Assembly (NCBI GenBank): GCA_027485995.1
Contig: JAIXPW010000143.1
Span: forward strand, 1-42,024
Direction of reading: 5' to 3'
DNA length: 42,024 bases
Source of the DNA: Verrucomicrobiaceae bacterium
Lineage (GTDB): Bacteria > Verrucomicrobiota > Verrucomicrobiia > Verrucomicrobiales > Akkermansiaceae
The first letter of the stretch is position 1. Every line of letters starts with the position of its first letter. The position numbers were made by a program, and so were the translations under genes. The notes below the pieces were generated by a model. The model saw nothing but the letters and a program-made list of their open reading frames with translations, was not told the origin of the DNA and made no database searches. Positions 1 to 7,126 of the stretch are shown here, in pieces.

Positions 1-2
1 CC

Positions 3-239
3 CTGCTGTCGGAACGGATCACGGAAGAGGCAGCATCGGAATCTACGATAGAGGTCATTCATGCCTGTCTATCACCTTTACCGTCGACTTGGGAACGGGT
101 GCTCCATGGAGCGCTTACAACCATTCCGAGTGGAAGCGGCCGCTGGCGGCAGAGTTCTGTCTCCACTTCTCCTCTTGAAACATCGCGTTACCTTCCTCGT
201 CCCGGGTGCCCGATAGAAGGTCGTGTTCTTCTCCACTGA
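3..239 (+). other. Open frame entering from the left edge, end of an unidentified gene
   Basis: One plus-strand frame is open from base 3 to a stop at 237-239. Over bases 1-114 the minus strand is broken by stops in all three frames, so this stretch cannot continue the methyltransferase on the other strand. Only the part up to about 115 is likely to be genuine; beyond it the frame runs antisense over the methyltransferase fragment and is probably accidental. The roughly 37 residues before the junction (rich in E, S and T, then containing the string STWERVLHGAL) match no family I recognise. It could be the tail of a gene brought in by the rearrangement that cut the methyltransferase. Confidence 0.3.
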
Positions 240-672
240 TGGAGAAGTTGTCGTCGTAGATGAAGTCGTTGCCGGTGTTGTAGGGCGGGTCGATGTAGAA
301 CATCTTGACCTTTCCGAGGTAGGTTTCCTGGAGGAGCTTGAGGGCGTCCAGGTTGTCGCCCTCGATGTAGAGATTCTGGGTGGTGTCGAAGTCCACGGAC
401 TCGTCCTTGCAGGGGCGCAGGGTCTTGCGGATGGGCGCATTGGCCAGTGCGAGCGCCTCGCGTTTCCCGGGCCAGTCGAGACGGTAGCGTTCCTGCGGCC
501 CCTCGACGAGGTCATAGGCGAGTTCCTGGCGCAGCAGATCGAAGTCGATGGACCGTTTGATCTCACCTGTCTGCCCGTTGCGGGACTCAGTGACGCAGTT
601 GGGGAAGAGTTCGGCCAGCCGCGCGGCGTTGGCGGCGACGAAGTCCGGGGTTTGGAGATCGAGCTTGGACAT
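115..672 (-). pseudogene. Truncated type III Mod-like adenine DNA methyltransferase (N-terminal part)
   Basis: The 185-residue product matches the N-terminal part of beta-class type III modification (Mod) methyltransferases. It has a leading segment with the string YIEGDNLDALKLL (about residues 102-114) and then catalytic motif IV, DPPYNTGNDF (128-137), which flips the target adenine. The frame stops right after FHSEWL, where intact relatives normally continue with the rest of the catalytic domain. The target-recognition region and the SAM-binding FxGxG motif, which lies downstream in this class, are absent. Full-length Mod proteins are about 500-650 residues, so this fragment should not methylate DNA. 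It lies 15 bp downstream of the 77-aa gene, at the end of the minus-strand defence run. No Res subunit is visible. Confidence 0.8.
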
Positions 673-687
673 GGTAGGGATGGAAGG

Positions 688-921
688 TTAGGACAAGACG
701 ATGAAGGAGGGCTGCTTCGGCTCTTGGTTGTCGGCTGTGATCCGGATCTTGAACCCGAGCGGGATCACCTGGAAGACCCGGTCATTCTCAGGCGGAAGGA
801 GGAACATGCCCGGGCACTCAAGCACACCTCTCAAGGGTGCGGCTCCGTTCACGGTGATTCTCTGGCAGACGTACACCGTGCCGCTGGCGTCCGACTTGAT
901 GGATAGTGGGTGGGTGTTCAT
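688..921 (-). CDS. Small hypothetical protein coupled to the AbiEii-like toxin gene
   Basis: This 77-residue protein starts in an ATGA overlap with the stop of the nucleotidyltransferase gene (start 921, upstream stop 918-920). That arrangement implies translational coupling and argues that the gene is real. It ends 15 bp before the methyltransferase fragment. The sequence is compact and mixed, with alternating hydrophobic strands (for example FKIRITAD) and no membrane segment or recognisable motif, and could be an all-beta fold. I do not recognise the family. By position it could be an accessory of the toxin-antitoxin pair or of the modification gene; which one cannot be told from sequence. 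Confidence 0.6.
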   Translation of the reverse strand: MNTHPLSIKSDASGTVYVCQRITVNGAAPLRGVLECPGMFLLPPENDRVFQVIPLGFKIRITADNQEPKQPSFIVLS

Positions 922-2141
922 GGCAGGGTCTGCTGGATCGAGTTGAAGGTGCTTTCAAACCTGGTGAGCGTGTCGATCACGGACTCGAACGAAGGCGGTT
1001 CGTCAAAAAACATTTCTCGCATGGAGGCGAGGTCGGCTTTCAGGTCGGCCATGTTCCTTTCCGCAGGCAAGAGACGGAGTGTGCCGCGCTTGGCATCTTC
1101 ATAGCGGGCCCAAGCCTGACGGTAGAAGGCAATCTTGTGCCGTACAACAGCTTCGAGGAGATCCTCGCGATCGGCGGCTTGGTCGCCCACTCCGGCACGG
1201 ACCATGACGGCAAGATCCGTGTAGTGGCGGGAATACCTCGCAGGGAACAGCTTGTCCTCCGGCAGGTGGGCGTGCTGGTGGAGGATGGTGGCTTTTTCCC
1301 AAAAGGTGCGAGTGGCCTCCATCGTTTTCACACCCACTACCGGTTCTTCCATGCTGCCGGGGATCGCGTCGACCAAGTAAGGCTGCACGGGCTTTGTCTC
1401 AGCCGGCCAATGATCTGACCGGGCACCAAACTCGATCTTCACGGCGGGTCGCAGATAGGAGGCGGCCGATTGGGTGAGACCCGTCTTCGGGTAGATGAAG
1501 GCGAGCGATTGGTCATCGGCATCACTCTCATCTGGCTCCAATGACCAGGGGCGCGCCGGGTCAACAGGCAGCACTGCTTCCATCGAGGCCCGGAGCGCGG
1601 GCTCGATTTCTCCCGTAATGAAGGAGCGGGCTGCTTCAGACAGCTCTTGCTTCAGCTTGTCCCGCTGCTTGTTGGAAAGGTCCGGGTGGAGGGGGTCACC
1701 CTTACCCGAGAAGCCAAGGAATTCACGGTGGATCGAGACATCAATGTCTTCCGAGAACCGCCGGATAAGGCCGTGAACCTTGGAGAGCGATGTCCCTCCC
1801 TTGAAGAGGAGTGTGTCACCGATGCCGTCGAGTGAGAAGAGCCGCTTGAGCGTCCAGCAGACCCAGAAGTCCTTCTCCACGACGTGCGGGGGCAAGCCAA
1901 GGCGGGCGGCGGCCTCGGCAAAGTAGGTTTCCTGTTCGGTGGCGGGGAGTTGTGCGAAGGTATCCAAGAGTGGTGGTAATGAAGTTGCTGATGCTGGCGG
2001 TGATGCTGGCGGTGATGCTGGCGGTGCTGGCGGTGGTTTTCGAATTGATGAGTGGCTTCCTCGGTGTGACGATGGAATCGTCACACCGAGGGAGCCATCG
2101 AAGTTGGAGGCCTCACCCGTTCGAAGAGCGGATGCATCCAT
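918..2141 (-). CDS. AbiEii/DUF1814-type nucleotidyltransferase toxin
   Basis: The 407-residue reading frame contains the AbiEii/DUF1814 nucleotidyltransferase signature: an FKGGTSLSK loop (about residues 113-121) followed by RFSEDIDV (128-135), whose GG-S and D-x-D pattern forms the nucleotide and metal site. AbiEii toxins of abortive-infection systems transfer nucleotides to tRNA or other targets; the substrate here is unknown. The conserved domain begins near residue 55. The first ~54 residues are low complexity and rich in P, A and S, encoded by a 12-bp tandem repeat and half of a long hairpin. The ATG at 2141 overlaps the antitoxin gene by 61 bp. A later non-ATG start, such as the TTG just before DTFAQL, is possible, so the N-terminus is uncertain. 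Confidence 0.8.
   Translation of the reverse strand: MDASALRTGEASNFDGSLGVTIPSSHRGSHSSIRKPPPAPPASPPASPPASATSLPPLLDTFAQLPATEQETYFAEAAARLGLPPHVVEKDFWVCWTLKRLFSLDGIGDTLLFKGGTSLSKVHGLIRRFSEDIDVSIHREFLGFSGKGDPLHPDLSNKQRDKLKQELSEAARSFITGEIEPALRASMEAVLPVDPARPWSLEPDESDADDQSLAFIYPKTGLTQSAASYLRPAVKIEFGARSDHWPAETKPVQPYLVDAIPGSMEEPVVGVKTMEATRTFWEKATILHQHAHLPEDKLFPARYSRHYTDLAVMVRAGVGDQAADREDLLEAVVRHKIAFYRQAWARYEDAKRGTLRLLPAERNMADLKADLASMREMFFDEPPSFESVIDTLTRFESTFNSIQQTLP
1990..2034. repeat. 12-bp tandem repeat in the toxin leader
   Basis: Three perfect copies of GATGCTGGCGGT (plus strand; 1990-2001, 2002-2013, 2014-2025) are followed by a 9-bp partial copy. On the coding minus strand each unit encodes four residues of a P/A/S linker, so gain or loss of units keeps the frame. 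It lies between the long hairpin and the conserved toxin domain. Confidence 0.85.
2052..2098. repeat. Long inverted repeat spanning the antitoxin stop and toxin leader
   Basis: Arms 2059-2073 and 2077-2091 are perfect 15-bp complements around a GGA loop. With G-T pairs the stem extends to 2052-2073 / 2077-2098, with 20 of 22 positions being standard pairs. The antitoxin stop (2081-2083) lies inside the right arm. There is no T tract on either side, so a simple intrinsic terminator is not obvious. A translational or RNA-processing control of the toxin:antitoxin ratio, or a mobile-repeat remnant, is possible. Confidence 0.8.
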
Positions 2142-2701
2142 GCCGGAGCGTGGACGCGATCTTTCCAGAGCCGCTCCCGGTCGGCGTCCGGTAGTGTCCG
2201 GTTCAGGGTGGCGATGTGGTCGTCGGTAACGCCGTCTTTCTTGAGGTAGCGGAATGCCTGGATTACGAGGCCGGACGGACGGCCCGAGGTGGCCATGTTC
2301 TTGGGGGTCGTACGGCGGAGCTTGATCAACTGATTACCGACTTCCACAGACTTCTCCGCTCCGTCTGTGAGGTAGACGATCTTGGCAGGCACCTGTTGGG
2401 ACAGGCCGAGGAGGTTGACCGCATAGGCACCGGACGGCTGAAGTCGAGAGTCGTCCTTTTCGCTGATGGCCCGGGCGATGGCGTCAGGGCTGGGACTCAG
2501 CAGGCCGAGCTTGGGGTGCTTCTTGGGGTAGTCGTAGAGGCCAAATGCAAGGCGGCGGATGGTTCCGGCGTCCGTAAGGCGGCTCAATGCATTGCCCACG
2601 GCAGAGCGGGATCCAAGGTCGAGGAATCGAGTTGGAGTAAAGACCCAACCCCTTCCTTTTCCGTAAATTCTGGAAATTACCTTATTTTCAACAGCTTGCA
2701 T
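2081..2701 (-). CDS. DUF6088 / AbiEi-like antitoxin and autorepressor
   Basis: The 206-residue protein has the layout of DUF6088/AbiEi-type antitoxins. An N-terminal winged-helix-like region (GRGWVFTPTRFLDLGS followed by AVGNALSRLTDAGTIRRL) precedes a strand-rich region (FGLYDYPKKHPKLG) and a helical C-terminal part. It lies directly upstream of the AbiEii-type toxin, the normal order for these type IV systems. I chose the ATG at 2701 because GAAGGT lies at SD distance before it. The alternative ATG at 2740 falls inside a 9-bp inverted repeat that looks like the operator. AbiEi proteins are known to repress their own promoter by binding inverted repeats, which fits. Confidence 0.75.
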   Translation of the reverse strand: MQAVENKVISRIYGKGRGWVFTPTRFLDLGSRSAVGNALSRLTDAGTIRRLAFGLYDYPKKHPKLGLLSPSPDAIARAISEKDDSRLQPSGAYAVNLLGLSQQVPAKIVYLTDGAEKSVEVGNQLIKLRRTTPKNMATSGRPSGLVIQAFRYLKKDGVTDDHIATLNRTLPDADRERLWKDRVHAPAWMHPLFERVRPPTSMAPSV

Positions 2702-2722
2702 CAAGACCTTCAAGTGCTTTTT

Positions 2723-2750
2723 GTGACAAATCCTACCCATTATTTGTCAC
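2723..2750. promoter_or_regulatory. Putative antitoxin operator
   Basis: A perfect 9-bp inverted repeat, GTGACAAAT / ATTTGTCAC, separated by 10 bp, lies 22-49 bp upstream of the chosen antitoxin start. Size and position fit an operator for the autoregulating AbiEi-like protein. A second 9-bp inverted pair (GGCTGGGAA at 2751-2759, TTCCCAGCC at 2805-2813) abuts it and fills most of the gap to the SF1 helicase gene. Confidence 0.55.
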
Positions 2751-2847
2751 GGCTGGGAAGAGGAATTTTAGAGTTTTCGGGAAGGCGTCAGACTTGAGTT
2801 GGCTTTCCCAGCCCCGCGTCGAATAGCTCTTGGGGCAGGCGACGAGG

Positions 2848-4809
2848 TTAGCCGTAGGTCTTGATGATTGCGGGGATGGAAAGCCGCTTCTCGCTGCCGT
2901 CAGCTTGATCGAGAACGATGAGGTATTCGTCGTCACCTTCGATACGCAGCACCTTGCCGACGACACTGCGAGTCCTGATCGTCACGCCGACCGCACAATC
3001 GGGAAAGTCGTCCAATCTGACCAGGTTTTCGATCGGGCGTCCTTCGGGAGGCCGCGTGCCCGCTCCGTTCGACAGGAAGGCTCCGAGACGTGCCAACAGG
3101 GGATTCCGCCGGTCTCCATCGGAAAGACAAACGACAAGGCGTGCCTTGGCCCGACTGATGGCGACATTCACCAGGCAGTGGGCGTCAGGAGTACTAAGGA
3201 ACGGCGAGTCCCCCTGAACAGGATCGAAAAATACGGTATGGCGTTCACTACCCTGGGCTCGGTGCACGGTTAGGACATCGATGCCCCTGACGCAGCGACG
3301 TCTGAGAAGGGTCTTGATCAGTGCCCGCTGGGCTCGGAAAGGGGTCAGAACCACGATGTTTCCGGGCATGCTGTCAGCCGACAATTCCTCACACCGGTTG
3401 ACGATGAATTCCGCCGACTCGAAGCGAATCGGCCCCCGATATTTCTGCGACCAGGACCCCTCGTTGGCGGTACCATGGAGATAGAGGTTAGTGTTTCCCA
3501 ATTGGGCGTGTCTGGCGAGAGTGCGTTCGGCGATCCATTTACGATCCGCTTTCTCCTTATCAGCGACCCTGAGACTGCCTTCGTAAAAGAGTTGGCTCAC
3601 GACCTTGCAGATGGATTCGGCCATGCGGGATTGCTCATCGAGGAAACAGGTATGCTTGTGTGTGCGATCCGCATGGAGGAACGCGGAAGTGCCCAGGCAT
3701 CTTATTGCTACCGGATTCGTTGATTGGCAGATCGGTGCGAGCTGTTGCGGATCGCCGGCGAACAGGACGGCTTGGGCCAAAGGTGCGAGCATAGCGGCAC
3801 AGACACGGCCGATCTGGCTGCACTCATCCATCACAAGAAGATCGAATGAATGCTCCGCGAGCTCGGCGTAGTAAAAGCAGGCGAGGGAAGCTGTCAAGGC
3901 GGCAACCCGTGCCCCGCTTAAGGTGTCGGCAACACTCCGCTTCAGTTCCTTGCGGAGACCTTCGACAGCGTTCTTCCAGTTGCTGTAAGCCTCGACATCC
4001 CCCGGTTCGGGCCGATTGGCCTCGAGGTGAGAAAGCTTGGCGAGCAATCGCTCGTCCATGGCGGGAGTCAGGTGCGTCCTGTTCTCGTAGTAGGAAGCAA
4101 CGTAGTGATTTCCAAGCCGCTTCATCCTCCTCCGTAAGGCCATCTCGCCCAAGGTCTCGGCTGCCTTGTCACATGCGACCAAGGCTTGATCCGTCGCCAC
4201 ATTCGTAGTTGAGATGATCAGAATGCGGGAGCCCGCCTTCTGGAGCAGGTAGCTGACAACCAGCGTACCAAGGGTGGTCGTCTTGCCGGTGCCGGGCGGT
4301 CCCCATAGGAAGGAGTAATCCCATGCCGGCAGATCGTAAGCTTCCCTCTGGGCTTTTCTCAGCCACGGGAACTTTTCGGGTGTCGGAGAGAAGCAAATCT
4401 GGGCGGGATTGCCGGATTCAAGACGCCCTAGCCATTCGCGTCCCTGTGAAGCAAGCTCGGGATTCGACCATAGCTTCTGCAGTGCTTCGAGAAAGCGCTT
4501 TGGGTAAACCCAGACCTGCTCACCAACCTCAGGTGGATCAGCAGAGCAATACCGCAGATTGATTTCTGAGGACATGGCATCCACGCTCAAAACGTCGGCA
4601 CTACCCGGTGGTTGGCCGGGCCACCAAGCTGCCGAGCCTTCCAAGGCTTCGTCCAATGTTGTCGCACGTGTTCCCTTAGCCACGTCGACTTCGAGACGCC
4701 AGATGGATCCCTGTCTGCGTCGACCGAGGATTTTGTATTTCACCGCTTTCTCGACGCGTTCCAGCTCACGCTCGATTCCATGTCTGATTTCTGAAACGGT
4801 TAGAGGCAT
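2848..4809 (-). CDS. Superfamily 1 (UPF1/DNA2-like) helicase
   Basis: The 653-residue protein carries SF1B helicase motifs in order: Walker A GPPGTGKTTT (about residues 170-179), motif Ia ISTTNVATD, Walker B DECSQ (328-332), motif III GDPQQLAP (352-359), motif V VHRAQGSE and motif VI NVAISRAK. This is the AAA_11/AAA_12 arrangement of UPF1/DNA2/Smubp-2-type 5'-3' helicases. The N-terminal 150 residues are an unassigned accessory region, and no nuclease domain is evident. The start at 4809 (MPLTVSEI) gives a typical N-terminus; the upstream ATG at 4842 adds an unlikely leader. After the TAA stop the same frame stays open for 18 more codons ending LPQELFDAGLGKPTQV, which reads like a protein tail. 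Similar helicases occur in bacterial defence loci; the role here is inferred. Confidence 0.85.
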   Translation of the reverse strand: MPLTVSEIRHGIERELERVEKAVKYKILGRRRQGSIWRLEVDVAKGTRATTLDEALEGSAAWWPGQPPGSADVLSVDAMSSEINLRYCSADPPEVGEQVWVYPKRFLEALQKLWSNPELASQGREWLGRLESGNPAQICFSPTPEKFPWLRKAQREAYDLPAWDYSFLWGPPGTGKTTTLGTLVVSYLLQKAGSRILIISTTNVATDQALVACDKAAETLGEMALRRRMKRLGNHYVASYYENRTHLTPAMDERLLAKLSHLEANRPEPGDVEAYSNWKNAVEGLRKELKRSVADTLSGARVAALTASLACFYYAELAEHSFDLLVMDECSQIGRVCAAMLAPLAQAVLFAGDPQQLAPICQSTNPVAIRCLGTSAFLHADRTHKHTCFLDEQSRMAESICKVVSQLFYEGSLRVADKEKADRKWIAERTLARHAQLGNTNLYLHGTANEGSWSQKYRGPIRFESAEFIVNRCEELSADSMPGNIVVLTPFRAQRALIKTLLRRRCVRGIDVLTVHRAQGSERHTVFFDPVQGDSPFLSTPDAHCLVNVAISRAKARLVVCLSDGDRRNPLLARLGAFLSNGAGTRPPEGRPIENLVRLDDFPDCAVGVTIRTRSVVGKVLRIEGDDEYLIVLDQADGSEKRLSIPAIIKTYG

Positions 4810-4901
4810 GAGAGTACGAATACGAAAGATGTCGTATATCAATCAATGCCAGGGGGAATGGAAATACAAAAGATTGATCACCATCGCATGATGGAGATCG
4901 T

Positions 4902-4931
4902 GCCTGAGCCCGGTTCAAGTTCGGCTCAGGC
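4902..4931. terminator. Possible hairpin terminator downstream of the DUF4391 remnant
   Basis: GCCTGAGCC (4902-4910) and GGCTCAGGC (4923-4931) form a perfect 9-bp stem around a 12-nt loop, overlapping the end of the DUF4391 remnant. No strong U tract follows on either strand, so terminator function is uncertain. Confidence 0.4.
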
Positions 4932-5039
4932 TTTCCAGCTCCGTCTGGAGCGGTTTCAGCTGCTGGTTGATCTCACCGTGCGGTTGAACTGCTTCTCGTG
5001 ATGAAGGCGGTTCCGCCGTGAAGGGGGGCGTAGCTTGTC
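4915..5039 (-). pseudogene. Broken second copy of the DUF4391 C-terminus
   Basis: Read on the minus strand, this stretch encodes RLHHEKQFNRTV and then, after a one-base shift, EINQQLKPLQTELESLSRT and a stop. The intact DUF4391 protein at 7127-7783 ends with RLHREKQFNRKVEINQQLN followed by a short helix. The nucleotide match is also clear: GGTTGAACTGCTTCTCG and GCTGCTGGTTGATCTC occur in both. One base is missing inside the remnant (GGTCGAG in the intact copy, GGTGAG here), destroying the frame. About 40 codons remain. It marks an old gene end or a duplicated target site downstream of the peptidase-like gene. The remaining gap (5040-5094) shows nothing else. Confidence 0.7.
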
Positions 5040-5094
5040 AGTGCTGATGGGCGTGCCCCTGTCCTGAATGTAAGGGATCTCAGGCCGGAGACGT

Positions 5095-6750
5095 TCAATA
5101 GACACTTGGCAGGCGCAGGAGCGGGACATGGGATAGAATGCCCGAAGAGCTTACGCTCATAGTGTCGTTCTCGGTGAGGAACATGAGACCGGGAACCCGC
5201 GCCGCTAGGATTAAACCGCTATCAGCCGGGTGCATAGACCCCTCCGACTTCTTTTCTGTAATCGGCTTGTCACATCGAAGAAGAACCTCGCCGAATTTAT
5301 GGCGGGTGGCTGGGAATAATTCAGGAGCACTGAATTCAACGGACCAGAAGTAGTCCGGAAGAATGACCTCAAGCCGATCCACCAGCCCGGGGGCGATGGT
5401 TTCGCCGGTCCATGAATGGTCGTTCACGAGGTGGTGGAGGTAGGTGGTCTTGTCGATGAGAAGGGTTCGGAGGACGAGAATTCCGTTCCTTGCGAAGAGA
5501 GCGAAGCGGCGCTGCCAGTTGGTGCCGCTGTCCCCCATCAGTTGAGCTAAAACACGAATGTACGTGATCCCAAGAGCTTCAATTTCCGGAGACTCGTTGG
5601 CTGTAGGCTGTGGCTTCAAGCCCAGAATAATGCGGAAGTTCCTCTTTCTCAGGTAGTGCCGGGGGATGCAGTAGTAGGGTCCGAAATTATCATCATGAGC
5701 GACATAAGAGCTGAGCCATTTCTCACTGGGGAAATAGCCCGTGCCATCGTCGAAGTACACGCGAGCCGACTGTGGGACCCATGTATCTTCGTTAAAAGTG
5801 TGCCCGATAACGGGAATGATATGCTTGGTGGGTCGTCCGTCCACCTGAAACCCTACCAACGCAGGGAGCCCGGATTCGATGAACCCGTAGAGGTCGCGCT
5901 GGAACTCTCCTGCCAGAGAATGATCAGGAACTTTCGCGGCTTCATCAGCCTTCTTCGCAGATGCGGTCTCTTCACCACATGTCGCGCATGTCGTCCTCTC
6001 TGGGGGCTCATGGACGATCTTGGAGTATGGCAGATCGAGCGCCTTGAGTATTGCCTCCATCTGCGCAGGTTTGAGACCAAGATTTTCGCCCTTAGGGTAC
6101 GTGCGCAGGTTGATACCGGCGATATCGTTGAACCTGAGGTAATCCAACGCCCCATCATCAAGAACGGAGGAGATCATCGTCCGTAGAGAGACGTGAGCAC
6201 AGGCATTTGTGAGTCCGTTCTGCTGTGCAAATAGCGAGCCTCGTGTGTGAAATGCCCCGAAGGAGGATTCTACCGCGTATTCCCGACAGGAGTGGAGGAA
6301 GTTGTTATGTTCAGAAGACCGGTGTGGCTGTAAGACGGATTCGTAAACGTAGGAGTGTGCCGACCCCTTGAATTTAAGGCCATCATCGGGTCCGTTGAAT
6401 TCATCGGTCTTGAATATTGCGTAGCCAAGAAGCTGTCCGGGATCGCTATCTGAAGTCCCACTCAAGAACAACAAGCGCCAGGCTTTGGAACGAGAGAAGC
6501 GGGTCGTCCTCTGAGCCAGCGCTTCATTCTCCACCTGTAGAAGTTCACAATCACCTTCCTTGATCTGCTCGATGACCAGTGATCGGTAATGGTTCTTTCG
6601 GGCCAGCGACAAAATCCGGCGGAGTATCGGCGATGACGAAAAGTTTTCGTCGACAAAAGAGAAGTTGGAAAACCCCTTCTCCTTATTCGTGTTGTGCCAA
6701 TCGGGGCTGGAACCGGTCGCGTTTCTGAAATGGGTCCTCGGTCCAGACAT
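5095..6750 (-). CDS. Unknown protein with a papain/C39-like cysteine peptidase signature
   Basis: The 551-residue protein matches no named defence family I know. Its middle has the ordered marks of a papain-fold (C39-like) peptidase: FAQQNGLTNACAHV (about 174-187; Gln for the oxyanion hole, C184 as nucleophile), GLPALVGFQ (294-302), HIIPVIGH (310-317; H310 as base) and VYFDDGTG (331-338; Asp). A CATCGEE zinc-ribbon-like pair of cysteines (about 255-261) interrupts the domain. The N-terminal ~160 residues resemble an acetyltransferase-like alpha/beta region (LLGYAIFKT), a weak impression. There is no signal peptide, so it is probably cytoplasmic. It follows the 69-aa gene by 26 bp. The two genes sit between the intact and broken DUF4391 ends, suggesting that they arrived as a cassette. 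Confidence 0.7.
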   Translation of the reverse strand: MSGPRTHFRNATGSSPDWHNTNKEKGFSNFSFVDENFSSSPILRRILSLARKNHYRSLVIEQIKEGDCELLQVENEALAQRTTRFSRSKAWRLLFLSGTSDSDPGQLLGYAIFKTDEFNGPDDGLKFKGSAHSYVYESVLQPHRSSEHNNFLHSCREYAVESSFGAFHTRGSLFAQQNGLTNACAHVSLRTMISSVLDDGALDYLRFNDIAGINLRTYPKGENLGLKPAQMEAILKALDLPYSKIVHEPPERTTCATCGEETASAKKADEAAKVPDHSLAGEFQRDLYGFIESGLPALVGFQVDGRPTKHIIPVIGHTFNEDTWVPQSARVYFDDGTGYFPSEKWLSSYVAHDDNFGPYYCIPRHYLRKRNFRIILGLKPQPTANESPEIEALGITYIRVLAQLMGDSGTNWQRRFALFARNGILVLRTLLIDKTTYLHHLVNDHSWTGETIAPGLVDRLEVILPDYFWSVEFSAPELFPATRHKFGEVLLRCDKPITEKKSEGSMHPADSGLILAARVPGLMFLTENDTMSVSSSGILSHVPLLRLPSVY

Positions 6751-6776
6751 CGATCACGGGGTCGAATGTAGGATGC

Positions 6777-6986
6777 TCAGTACACACCAATACTCACCAA
6801 CGCCGTGCGCTCGCGGTATTCTCGCCGCTCCCTTAGGAAATCTCCTACCGTCTGGGGCACCTCGAAAACGAGCAAATGTACCTGATCCTGAATCGATTCC
6901 GGGGCGACGGGGGGAGTGTCGACATCGGTTTCGCGGGCGATTTTCTGCAATTCCTCAAGAACGGAGTCAGTGTAGTAGTTGTCCAT
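6777..6986 (-). CDS. Small hypothetical protein upstream of the peptidase-like gene
   Basis: This 69-residue acidic protein begins MDNYYTDSVLEELQKIA and contains QVHLLVFEVPQTVGDFLRERREYRERTAL. An AAAAGG stretch at SD distance precedes the ATG at 6986. It ends 26 bp before the 551-aa gene, same strand. A two-gene unit is likely; a small partner or inhibitor of the peptidase-like protein is conceivable but unproven. I recognise no family. The 140 bp upstream (6987-7126) is visibly richer in A and T than its surroundings and probably holds the promoter of this pair. Confidence 0.55.
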   Translation of the reverse strand: MDNYYTDSVLEELQKIARETDVDTPPVAPESIQDQVHLLVFEVPQTVGDFLRERREYRERTALVSIGVY

Positions 6987-7126
6987 TATTGCCTTTTCAA
7001 TTTGCGCCCAAGGAGGAAAGAGCTACACCCCCGAGCTTGTCAATAGAAGCTTTTTAAAGGATTACACCAACAGGGACAGAGGGAAATTCAAGGTTTCCGA
7101 AGCATTTTTCAAGGAAAATCTTGAGT

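Noticed and set aside
1952..2194. Hydrophobic 80-aa plus-strand frame (LMLAVMLAVMLAV), looking like a small membrane toxin
   Set aside because: Created by the 12-bp tandem repeat on the antisense strand of the toxin leader; no ribosome site and no family match. Kept in mind only because the repeat is real.
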